Shown in pieces: positions 15,452 through 25,067 of a DNA stretch of 50,267 bases. Every line of letters starts with the position of its first letter. Position 1 is the stretch's first letter. The stretch lies in contig JANQFG010000213.1 in assembly GCA_028277985.1 (NCBI GenBank), forward strand, positions 1 through 50,267, given 5' to 3'. A program made the position numbers and the translations under genes. The notes beneath the pieces are model-generated. The model saw nothing but the letters and a program-made list of their open reading frames with translations. It made no database searches and was not told the origin of the DNA. Origin of the DNA: a bacterium (GTDB taxonomy: Bacteria > Desulfobacterota > DSWW01).

Positions 15452-16870
15452 TCATTCATTGACGGCTGCCTGTTCCCGGTCGTTCATGGCGTATTTCTCG
15501 AGCCTGTACCGGAAGGACCGGAAGCTCACGTGAAGAAGTTCCGCCGCCCTTTTCTTTACACCATGGGTCCTCTCCAGGGCCTGCTGGATCATTCTCTTCT
15601 CGATGTTTTCCACGAGGTCTTCGAGATGGACTCCCTCATCCGGAAGCCTCAAGATGTCCTGTCCCCTGCCCTGCGCGTTCCACTCGCGTTTCACGCCGTG
15701 AACCATGTCGGAAGGCAGCGAGGAATCCTGGATGGACGCAGAGCTTTCGAGCGCCACGGCACGCTCCAGGATGTTTTCGAGTTCCCGTACGTTGCCCGGG
15801 TACGCATAGTTCGCAAGGCGGTCCATGGCCGCGTCGGAGATCCCGTCGATTTTCCGGCTGAGTGCGGCCGCGTATTTTCCGACGAAGTGCTCCGCCAGGA
15901 GTTGGATGTCCTCCTTTCGTTGCCGCAAAGGAGGGAGCAGAATCTGGATGACATTGAGACGGTAGTACAAATCCTCCCGGAAGCTCCCGCGCTCGATCTC
16001 TTCCTCGAGATCCTTGTTTGTGGCGCAGATGATTCGAACGTTTACGGAGATGTTCTCTGTGCATCCCACACGGCGAAAGGTCCTCTCCTGGATGAACCGC
16101 AGGAGCTTCACCTGCATGGGCAGCGGGATTTCCCCCACCTCGTCCAGGAAGACGGTGCCTCCGTTGGCCATCTCCAGGAGACCGATCTTGTTCTGAATCG
16201 CTCCGGTAAAGGAGCCCTTGACGTGCCCGAACAGCTCGCTCTCGATCAGGTTTTCCGGAATCGCGCCGCAGTGGATCGTCACAAAGGGCTCGTCCTGCCG
16301 AGAGCTCTCGTGATGGATCGCCTTGGCCACCAATTCCTTGCCGGTCCCACTTTCACCCGTGAGCAGTACGTTGGTCGGGGTGTCGGCGATCTTCTCGACC
16401 AGGCTGAAGACCCGATGCATCGCGGGGCTCTTTCCGATAATCAGGGAGTGTGTATCCCAGCCGTCGAGCTGTTTCTTGAGCAGCTTGTTCTGGCGTTCAA
16501 GACATTTCCGTTCCAGAGCCCGTTTGATGACGATACGGATCTCTTCCACTTTGAAAGGTTTGGTGATGTAGTCCAGGGCACCCTGTTTCATCGCCTCGAC
16601 CGCCGTCTCGGTCGACGCGTAGGCCGTGATCATGATGACAGCCGTATCGGGCCACGTCTCTTTGACCTTTCTGAGCACACCGAGTCCGTCGATGTCGGGC
16701 ATCTTCACGTCGCAGATGAGCGCATCAAAGAACCGCTTCTCGATCTTCTCGACCGCCACGGCGCCGCTCTCCGCGGTCTCGACCTCGTACCCGTCTCGAC
16801 GGAGCATGATCTCCAAAAACTCCCGCATGCTCTTCTCGTCATCCACAACGAGGATTTTGTTCTTCGACAT
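15452..16870 (-). CDS. pilR: Type IV pilus response regulator PilR (NtrC family)
   Basis: This 472-residue sigma-54 activator has a receiver domain (about 4-120, Asp54 in LICDVKMPDIDG), an AAA+ domain with GESGTGKE (Walker A), GSFTGA as the sigma-54 contact loop and TVFLDEVGEIP (Walker B region), and a C-terminal Fis-type helix-turn-helix (GVKKRAAELLHVSFRSFRYRL). The start is inside the last 32 bp of pilS and has a GGAGG site. It is downstream of pilS between pilC and pilA, the standard place for PilR, and -24/-12 promoters are found before pilB, fimT and the pilin genes. It probably activates those. Confidence 0.93.
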   Translation of the reverse strand: MSKNKILVVDDEKSMREFLEIMLRRDGYEVETAESGAVAVEKIEKRFFDALICDVKMPDIDGLGVLRKVKETWPDTAVIMITAYASTETAVEAMKQGALDYITKPFKVEEIRIVIKRALERKCLERQNKLLKKQLDGWDTHSLIIGKSPAMHRVFSLVEKIADTPTNVLLTGESGTGKELVAKAIHHESSRQDEPFVTIHCGAIPENLIESELFGHVKGSFTGAIQNKIGLLEMANGGTVFLDEVGEIPLPMQVKLLRFIQERTFRRVGCTENISVNVRIICATNKDLEEEIERGSFREDLYYRLNVIQILLPPLRQRKEDIQLLAEHFVGKYAAALSRKIDGISDAAMDRLANYAYPGNVRELENILERAVALESSASIQDSSLPSDMVHGVKREWNAQGRGQDILRLPDEGVHLEDLVENIEKRMIQQALERTHGVKKRAAELLHVSFRSFRYRLEKYAMNDREQAAVNE

Positions 16871-18794
16871 GATCCCGTGCCTCCTGTTCGCATAAGCTGC
16901 TTCTTTGCAGGCCTTTCGGTTGCGTGGTGTCTGGATTCAGTTCGGAAGAGACGTCCCCGCCCTCCCCTGACGGACAGGGGTCGTGCGAGCCCCGGGACGG
17001 AGGACCCTCCGGCCCGAGGATCTCAGGATCCCCGTCGGAACAGAGGGATGGGTCTGTGGCTGCCTGGTCCGGCAGGTCGATCTCGAAAACCGAGCCTTTT
17101 CCCGGCTCGCTCTGGACGTGAATCCTTCCCCCATGGTTCTCCACGATCCGGTGAACGATCGCGAGACCGAGACCGGTCCCTTCCGGCCGGCTCGTGTAGA
17201 AGGGGTCGAAGATTCTTGCCAGATTCTCGGAGGTGATCCCGCGGCCTGTGTCCCGGACCCTCCAAGAGACGGACGTAGCGCCCGTCCTGTTTCGTTTTTC
17301 CTCCCCTTCGACCCGGATTTCCCCCCCATCGGGCATCGCCTGAACCGCGTTGAGTAGGAGATTCCAGAGAATTTGCTGAATCTGCCTGCGGTTTCCGTGG
17401 ATCCGAACCGCCGGGTCCATCTGAACCTCCACTGCCAGACCCTCTCTGGAATGGGGGCCCTTCTTGAAGATCTCGAAGGTCTCCTCCACCAGTTTTCGGA
17501 GGGGAATGGACTCTCGTTCGCCCACGTGGGGGAAGGCGAAGAGCAGGAAATCGGTGATCAGCGCGTCGAGCCGCTCGCTCTCCTTGAGGACGATTCCCAT
17601 CAATCGTTCCTGGGTGCCTTCGAGCGAAACCTCTCCCTGAAGAAGCTGAATCGACCCGTAGAGCGAAGCCAGAGGGTTTCGGATCTCGTGGGCCAGCCCA
17701 GCCGCCATCTCGCCGATGGCCGCCAGCTTTTCCTTCCGCCTGAGGGAATCCTCCATCTGCTTGTAGTAGGTCAGGTCCTGGAAGACGATCAGATGTCCGA
17801 AGGGATCTCCTTTGTGGTCCCGCAGAACGGCACCTGAGCACCCGAGCATGAGCGCCTTCCCGTCCTTTCGCTCGTAGGATTGTTCCCACCGAAAGGGAGC
17901 GGTAGACGTGGCATCCTGGATGTCCAACTCGTCGAGGGGGATCATTCCAAGGAAGTCCTCGACCTTCTGCCCAAGCAATGCATCGCTCGTCTGGTCGGTG
18001 ATCGCGGCAGCCGCCTCGTTGACCGAAGTGATCCGCCCCCCGAGGTCGAGGGTGATCAGGCCGGAGCGAATGCACCGGACGATCGATTCGTTCAGGTGCA
18101 GCAGGCTCTGCACCTTGTCCGATTTTTCCTGGAGAAGGAGATTCGTCTGGGAGAACCTCTGTTTGAGAGAGCCCGTCAACATGGCGGCCGATCCCATCGC
18201 CGCAAGGATGAAGATCAGATTGGCGATCGGATAGTTGGCCGGATGTGTGACCACGGCGGCGGCGATCGGCGATGTCCTTGGGAAGAGGGCCCAATGATAC
18301 TCGAGGTGGAGTTCGAGCCAGTAGAGCAAACCGCAGACAAAGGCGATCAGAATCGCGCCGTAAAGACCGAGCAGGATGCTGCCCTCGATGATCACGAACA
18401 GATAGAGGAAGATGAAGAGACTGCCGGTCCCGCCCGTGGAGTAGATCCAGATCGCCGTGAAGGCGAGGTCCCACCCGACCTGGAGCTTCGCCAGCAGATC
18501 CTTCGAAACACGGGCCCGCATGCCGAACCATGTCACCAGGCTGAACGCGTAAGAATAGAGCAGGAGGTGTATCAGGACAGAGGCGTCAAGGGTGTGCCCG
18601 TTTTCGGCCCCTTGCACGGCAAGCATGGCGACGAACAGACACAGTGCCGTGGTCAGGGCGACGCGCGTCCAGAGACAACCACGCAGCAGGAGCGCAAGAC
18701 GCTCCTCATTGCCCTGCATCAAAGAGGGGTTGACGGTCGATTCCTCTCGGAATGCGCCGGAGGAAACCGATTCGCCGAACAAGGATGTCTCCAT
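16839..18794 (-). CDS. pilS: Type IV pilus sensor histidine kinase PilS
   Basis: This 651-residue kinase has about six N-terminal membrane helices (roughly residues 45-215), a PAS domain (about 235-345, containing LITLDLGGRITSVNEAA), HisKA with AAGLAHEIRNPLASLYGS as H-box, and a HATPase domain with LLNAVQAMPDGG, DTGRGITSENLARIF and GTGLGLAIVHRIVENHGG. The ATG at 18794 is chosen because GAGG lies 6 nt before it. After the ATPase domain there is an unusual tail of about 75 residues rich in Pro, Gly, Ser and Asp. Known PilS proteins sense PilA in the membrane; here that is inferred from the organisation. It pairs with pilR by overlap. Confidence 0.92.
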   Translation of the reverse strand: METSLFGESVSSGAFREESTVNPSLMQGNEERLALLLRGCLWTRVALTTALCLFVAMLAVQGAENGHTLDASVLIHLLLYSYAFSLVTWFGMRARVSKDLLAKLQVGWDLAFTAIWIYSTGGTGSLFIFLYLFVIIEGSILLGLYGAILIAFVCGLLYWLELHLEYHWALFPRTSPIAAAVVTHPANYPIANLIFILAAMGSAAMLTGSLKQRFSQTNLLLQEKSDKVQSLLHLNESIVRCIRSGLITLDLGGRITSVNEAAAAITDQTSDALLGQKVEDFLGMIPLDELDIQDATSTAPFRWEQSYERKDGKALMLGCSGAVLRDHKGDPFGHLIVFQDLTYYKQMEDSLRRKEKLAAIGEMAAGLAHEIRNPLASLYGSIQLLQGEVSLEGTQERLMGIVLKESERLDALITDFLLFAFPHVGERESIPLRKLVEETFEIFKKGPHSREGLAVEVQMDPAVRIHGNRRQIQQILWNLLLNAVQAMPDGGEIRVEGEEKRNRTGATSVSWRVRDTGRGITSENLARIFDPFYTSRPEGTGLGLAIVHRIVENHGGRIHVQSEPGKGSVFEIDLPDQAATDPSLCSDGDPEILGPEGPPSRGSHDPCPSGEGGDVSSELNPDTTQPKGLQRSSLCEQEARDHVEEQNPRCG

Positions 18795-18819
18795 TTGCGA
18801 CCTCAAATCCCTATCTCCC

Positions 18820-18854
18820 CCTGACCCCTTTCACCTTCGACCTTTCCCCTGCGA
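18820..18854. repeat. Tandem heptamers, pilC-pilS junction
   Basis: Five consecutive 7-nt units, all starting CCT (for example CCTGACC and CCTTTCA), fill the 70-bp gap between pilC and pilS. The units are the same type as those around 14230-14345. Confidence 0.6.
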
Positions 18855-18864
18855 CGGAGTCGCA

Positions 18865-20076
18865 TCATGCGACCACGGATGCCATCTTGAAGATCGGAAG
18901 ATACATCGCGACCATCATGCCGCCGATCAGGACGCCGAGAACGACCATCATCAGGGGCTCGAGCAGGGAAGTAAGCGCGGCCACCGTGGCGTCCACTTCC
19001 TCGTCATAGAAGTCTGCGATCTTGTTCAACATCGCATCCAGGGAGCCGGTGCTCTCCCCGACACCGATCATCTGAACCACCATGCCGGAGAAGACCTGGG
19101 ACTGCTCCAGCGGCTCCGCGATCGTTTTCCCCTCTGAAATGCTCACCCGTGTCCTCATGATGGCCTCTTCGATGACCTTGTTGCCCGAAGCTCTTGCGGT
19201 GATCAGGAGGCCGTCCAGGATAGGCACCCCGCTCGAAACGAGCGTGCCCAGGGTGCGGGTGAAGCGTGACGTGGCAATTTTGAGGAGTAGATCGCCGAAG
19301 ACGGGTAACTTGAGCATCGCCTTGTCCACGACCTTGCGTCCCGATTCCGTTCGGTAATAGCGACGGAACACGAAAACGAACGCGATCACACCGGCAATCA
19401 TGTAGAAGATATTCGTCTTCATGAAGTTGCTCAGTGCGATGAGAAACTGCGTGGGTGCGGGCAAGGCGGCGCCGAAGCCCTGGAACATCTTCTCGAATAC
19501 CGGGATCACAAAAACGAGAAGAACGACCACGACCAGGACCGACACCCCCAGGATCGACGCCGGATAGACCATGGCGCCCTTGACTCTCTTCTTGAGAGCG
19601 ATCGATTTTTCCATGTACTGGCTGAGTCGGTTCAGGATGATGTCCAGCGTACCGCCGATCTCACCCGCGGTGACAAGATTCGTATACAGATCGTCGAATG
19701 CCCTGGGATGCTTCCTGAGGGCGTCCGAAAAAGTGGATCCCCCTTCCACTTCTCCCTTCACTTTCAGGAGAGTCTCCCTAAAAGTCTTGTTTTCCTGCTG
19801 GTTGGCCAGGATCTCCAAAGACTGCACGAGAGGCAGACCCGAATCGATCATTGTGGCCAGCTGGCGCGTGAACACCGCCACCTCCTTCTCGGTGACCTGC
19901 TGGCGCAGGATCTTGAGGTCGAATTTGCTGGAAAACGGCTTCTCTGGTTTTACCTGAATCGGGACGATCTGCTGCTTCCGTAGATTCAGGACGGCCACAG
20001 AAGCATTCGCCGCCTCCATTTCGCCTCGGATGACCTCACCCTGTCGGTTTTTTCCCTGCCACCTGAACTTAGGCAT
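18865..20076 (-). CDS. pilC: Type IV pilus inner-membrane platform protein PilC
   Basis: This 403-residue protein is the polytopic GspF-family platform that connects the motor ATPases to pilin. It has two GspF domains (about 70-195 and 275-395) with membrane helices near 172-195, 215-240 and 375-398. Typical stretches are FTRQLATMIDSGLPLVQSLEIL and FTRTLGTLVSSGVPILDGL, the two internally repeated F-domain starts. A strong AGGAGG site precedes the ATG. It follows pilT by 84 bp. Confidence 0.96.
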   Translation of the reverse strand: MPKFRWQGKNRQGEVIRGEMEAANASVAVLNLRKQQIVPIQVKPEKPFSSKFDLKILRQQVTEKEVAVFTRQLATMIDSGLPLVQSLEILANQQENKTFRETLLKVKGEVEGGSTFSDALRKHPRAFDDLYTNLVTAGEIGGTLDIILNRLSQYMEKSIALKKRVKGAMVYPASILGVSVLVVVVLLVFVIPVFEKMFQGFGAALPAPTQFLIALSNFMKTNIFYMIAGVIAFVFVFRRYYRTESGRKVVDKAMLKLPVFGDLLLKIATSRFTRTLGTLVSSGVPILDGLLITARASGNKVIEEAIMRTRVSISEGKTIAEPLEQSQVFSGMVVQMIGVGESTGSLDAMLNKIADFYDEEVDATVAALTSLLEPLMMVVLGVLIGGMMVAMYLPIFKMASVVA

Positions 20077-20160
20077 TAGAAATTCCTCCTAGAACCGCAA
20101 ACAAAGATTCGTTTCGGGTTGGTTGAACAGAGATTGCATCTGCCCGGCTATGCGTCCCTC

Positions 20161-21312
20161 CTACCGGTTCCTGTAAAGTGCTTTGGGCTGTTGCTGGTAG
20201 TTCGCACCTTGCGTACCGGTTGCCGCGACCCCCATCTCCACGGAGGAGCCTTTGCCGGCGATCATCTCGTTCAACTCGTCCGGAACGGAAGACCGTGCAA
20301 TCGCATCCTCGTATCCGATCATCTTTCGTAGGAACAGATCACAAAGGGACTGGTTCATAGTCTGCATCTCGAACTTGGACTGACCCATCTGCATCTGGGA
20401 ATAGATCTGATGGACCTTTTCCTCTCGAATTAGGTTCCTGATTGCGGGGTTCGGTACCATGATCTCGAGGGCCAGGACCCGTCCCTTGCCCCCCGACCTG
20501 GGGAGCAGAATCTGACTCAACACACCCTCCAGGACCATGGAAAGCTGCGCGCGGACCTGGGGTTGCTGGAATGGAGGAAAGACGTCGATGATACGGTTGA
20601 TCGTCTGGACGCAGGAGTTCGTGTGGAGCGTTGCCAGGGCCAGGTGCCCCGTTTCCGCGATGGTCAGGGCGGCCTCCATCGTCTCCAGATCCCTCATCTC
20701 ACCGATGAGTACCACGTCCGGGTCCTGCCTAAGAATGTGCTTGAGCGCCTTGGTGAAGGTCACCGTATCCGCCCCCACCTCCCGCTGATTCACGATCCCT
20801 TTCTTGTGAGCGTGAACGTACTCGATCGGATCCTCGATGGTTACGATATGAAGCGGACGGGTGGCGTTGATCTCATCGATCATTGCGGCGAGGGTCGTGG
20901 TCTTGCCGCTTCCGGTCGGTCCGGTTACGAGAATTAGCCCCCTCGGCTTTCGAGTGAGATCTTTCACGATCTGAGGAAGGCCGAGTTCTTGAAAGCTCCG
21001 GATGTTGTAAGGAATGGTTCGAAAGGCGCCGGCCACGGTTCCCCTCTGCATGAACATGTTCGCCCGGAACCTGCTCAAATCCTTGATGCCGAAGGAGAGA
21101 TCCAGCTCGCTATCCTCCTCGAACCGTTTCTTCTGCACCTCGGTCAAGACGCTGTAGCACATCTGTTTCGATTCGATCGATGACAAGGGTTCCATGTGGA
21201 GTCCCACCAGGTTCCCGTCCACCCGTATCTGTGGAGGGGAGCCTACGGTGAGGTGAAGGTCCGAGGCGTCCTTCTCGATCATGATCTTCAATAGTTCCGG
21301 CAGCGAAGACAT
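20161..21312 (-). CDS. pilT: Type IV pilus retraction ATPase PilT
   Basis: This 383-residue secretion ATPase drives pilus retraction. It has the PilT N-terminal domain (about 1-100), Walker A GPTGSGKTTTLAAMIDEIN, the Asp box, Walker B VVLIGEMRDLETM, the His box HLALATLHTNS, and the C-terminal AIRNLIREEKVHQIYSQMQM motif needed for retraction in characterised PilT. An AGGAGG site precedes the ATG. It is about 42 bp after pilB. Residues after 350 form a short Gly/Gln-rich tail. Confidence 0.96.
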   Translation of the reverse strand: MSSLPELLKIMIEKDASDLHLTVGSPPQIRVDGNLVGLHMEPLSSIESKQMCYSVLTEVQKKRFEEDSELDLSFGIKDLSRFRANMFMQRGTVAGAFRTIPYNIRSFQELGLPQIVKDLTRKPRGLILVTGPTGSGKTTTLAAMIDEINATRPLHIVTIEDPIEYVHAHKKGIVNQREVGADTVTFTKALKHILRQDPDVVLIGEMRDLETMEAALTIAETGHLALATLHTNSCVQTINRIIDVFPPFQQPQVRAQLSMVLEGVLSQILLPRSGGKGRVLALEIMVPNPAIRNLIREEKVHQIYSQMQMGQSKFEMQTMNQSLCDLFLRKMIGYEDAIARSSVPDELNEMIAGKGSSVEMGVAATGTQGANYQQQPKALYRNR

Positions 21313-21354
21313 TGTACTCCTCCTACTTCGGTGGTCTCTACTCCCTGCTCACTC

Positions 21355-23166
<1,812 letters not shown>

Positions 23167-23271
23167 GGAAACTGCCCCTTTCTCGAATCCGAATTCTGTC
23201 AATGCGTGCCCGCACCATTGCCCCGGAGCGGCATCTCGGGGACGTCGGGCGTCGATCCGGAACGTATGTTG

Positions 23272-23287
23272 AGCAAAATTTGTACCA
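23272..23287 (-). promoter_or_regulatory. Sigma-54 (-24/-12) promoter of pilB
   Basis: On the minus strand TGGTACAAATTTTGCT matches TGGCACGNNNNTTGCW except at two positions, with the GG and GC cores 10 nt apart. It lies 70-160 bp before the possible pilB starts. Confidence 0.8.
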
Positions 23288-23290
23288 AGG

Positions 23291-23307
23291 GTGACACGAA
23301 TTGTTTT
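23291..23307 (-). promoter_or_regulatory. Partial copy of the palindrome next to the pilB promoter
   Basis: GTGACACGAATTGTTTT is identical at 13 of 17 positions to the perfect palindrome at 15412-15428. It is directly upstream of the -24 element, which is close for an enhancer but could be a half-intact activator or repressor site. Confidence 0.4.
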
Positions 23308-23395
23308 CAGGTGGGTAAACAGCCGGAGTTGTGCTGAAAATGCGTTGCTGGAGAAATCGGAGCAGGCTCGGGGGATGGGGAAAGTTGAAAAAAGA

Positions 23396-24814
23396 TCAAC
23401 AAGTCGAAAAAATTTGCACGGCCTGGAGGATCAGGCGATCCTCCCCCTTTCGAAGGGTTCGCACGTCCAGGATCACCTCGTCCTGCTCGATTCTGGCAAT
23501 CACGGGCGGGGAGGCGCCGCGCAGGCGGACCAGGATCTCCTCGGCACGGACCCGGGAGCTCTGGAGGCTTATGCCCACGCCCGGAATCGCATCCATCGGC
23601 ATGGAACCGCCGCCGGCCCTTCCGGTAACGGACCGCAGGGAAACGGTGAAAGATGCGGGCAGACTCTTCCGGAGCTTCCCTGCGAGGCGCTGTGCCCGCC
23701 TTCGCAAGGTGGCCTCCGGTATGGAAAGCATGGCCATGGCAGGGATCCGGGTCCGGGCCGTCTGGGGATCCCGGTAGAGAAGCAGGGTAACCTCCAGAGC
23801 TGCCAGCGTGAGTTTGTCGATCCGAAGAACACGATTGAGGGGGTGGCGCTGTATGGTCTCCAGGGTCTCTTTCCGGCCGAGCAGGATTCCGGCCTGCGGC
23901 CCGCCCAGGAGCTTGTCTCCGCTGAATGTGACGAGATCCGCCCCGGACCGCAATACGTCGGAGACGAGAGGTTCGCGGACCAGACCCGGGATCCCGGGCT
24001 CCATCAGACAACCGCTGCCCAGATCCTCCATGACGGGCAGTCCGTAGCGGCGTCCAAGGGCGACCAACTCCTCGGTGGATACCTCCTTGTGAAACCCCAT
24101 CACCCGGTAGTTGCTCGGATGGACCTTGAGCAGAAGGCCGGTGGAGGAGCCGATCGCCTGTTCGTAGTCCTTGAGATGTGTTCGATTCGTGGTGCCCACC
24201 TCGACGAGTGTCGCATCGCTCTCCCGAAGGATGTCCGGAATTCGAAAGGATCCGCCGATCTCGATCAACTCCCCCCGAGAGACGATAACGCCCTTGCCTT
24301 TTGCTAGGACCCGGAGAGCCAGATAGACGGCCGCGGCGTTGTTGTTCACCACGAGAGCCGCCTCGGCTCCGGTCAGGCTGCACAGCAACTCCTCCACGTG
24401 TTCGTATCTAAGCCCGCGTTTTCCTGAGTCCAGGTCGAACTCGAGGTTGGAGTACCCGACGGAGACCTCTTGTAGTGCGCGAACCGCTTCTTCCGCCAGC
24501 GGGGCCCTGCCCAGGTTGGTGTGCAGGATCACGCCTGTCGCATTCACGACGGGACGCAGACTCCGCAGGAGCAACTTGCGTGCCTCTCGCAGGACCTCCG
24601 CGTGTGTCCGGTCCAGCGGATCAGGTTCCGTCAGGTCTCCCCGCAGGATTGCTTCTCGTTGCAGGTCCAGAACGTTTCGCGCGGCCTGTCGAAGGGCCCA
24701 GCGGGGGAGTTTCTCCGCCTCCTCCGCGTCTTTGATCTCAGGGCCGTCCAGGATCTCGTGAACCGCGGGAAGACGCCTCAGAATCGACTGGGTTTCGTTC
24801 GGGTTGCTCTGCAT
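23396..24814 (-). CDS. selA: L-seryl-tRNA(Sec) selenium transferase SelA
   Basis: This 472-residue PLP enzyme converts seryl-tRNA(Sec) to selenocysteyl-tRNA(Sec) using selenophosphate. Family signatures seen are the N-terminal LPAVHEILDGPE, the VVNATGVILHTNLGRAPLAEEA core, VVNNNAAAVYLAL, RGELIEIGGSFRIPDI and the PLP-lysine motif SGDKLLGGPQAGILLG. Its length equals typical SelA (about 460-475). The ATG at 24814 is preferred to a TTG at 24823. No selB, selD or tRNA-Sec is in the window. A sigma-70 type promoter lies about 55 bp upstream. Its presence implies selenoproteins elsewhere in the genome. Confidence 0.96.
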   Translation of the reverse strand: MQSNPNETQSILRRLPAVHEILDGPEIKDAEEAEKLPRWALRQAARNVLDLQREAILRGDLTEPDPLDRTHAEVLREARKLLLRSLRPVVNATGVILHTNLGRAPLAEEAVRALQEVSVGYSNLEFDLDSGKRGLRYEHVEELLCSLTGAEAALVVNNNAAAVYLALRVLAKGKGVIVSRGELIEIGGSFRIPDILRESDATLVEVGTTNRTHLKDYEQAIGSSTGLLLKVHPSNYRVMGFHKEVSTEELVALGRRYGLPVMEDLGSGCLMEPGIPGLVREPLVSDVLRSGADLVTFSGDKLLGGPQAGILLGRKETLETIQRHPLNRVLRIDKLTLAALEVTLLLYRDPQTARTRIPAMAMLSIPEATLRRRAQRLAGKLRKSLPASFTVSLRSVTGRAGGGSMPMDAIPGVGISLQSSRVRAEEILVRLRGASPPVIARIEQDEVILDVRTLRKGEDRLILQAVQIFSTC

Positions 24815-24866
24815 GAGAACCAAGACCCCACGTGAATTGAAATCCGCCAGGTTTGCCGCATCTCTT

Positions 24867-24895
24867 ATCTTAGAATGCCGTGTGGAAAATCACAA
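24867..24895 (-). promoter_or_regulatory. Candidate sigma-70 promoter of selA
   Basis: On the minus strand TTGTGA (24890-24895), a 17-nt spacer and TAAGAT (24867-24872) stand about 55 bp before the selA ATG. Both hexamers match 4 of 6 positions. Confidence 0.45.
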
Positions 24896-24921
24896 ATCGA
24901 GGAAAATCAGCCCCTTTCCGG

Positions 24922-24933
24922 CCGTCCGGACGG
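24922..24933. promoter_or_regulatory. 12-bp palindrome between divergent promoters
   Basis: CCGTCCGGACGG is a perfect palindrome located between the selA promoter and the radical-SAM gene promoter. It could be an operator for either; GC-rich palindromes also arise by chance. Confidence 0.3.
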
Positions 24934-24955
24934 GCCTCGCCGAGTTCGGCTTTCC

Positions 24956-24984
24956 TTGCCATTTCCCAGGGGCCTGTCTAGAAT
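24956..24984 (+). promoter_or_regulatory. Candidate sigma-70 promoter of the radical-SAM/rng genes
   Basis: TTGCCA (24956-24961), a 17-nt spacer and TAGAAT (24979-24984) are seen. They match 5 of 6 consensus positions each, and the spacing is ideal. Confidence 0.6.
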
Positions 24985-25067
24985 TGATGATGAGTGCGGC
25001 CGTTGACCCCGTTGCATAGAGGATCGGGACAGCCAAATTGGGAAAAACAAAGGGATTCAAGAACGGG

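Noticed and set aside
15530..17236. Long plus-strand open frame opposite pilR and pilS
   Set aside because: It is antisense to two clear genes, has no family resemblance, and arises from GC-rich codon usage.
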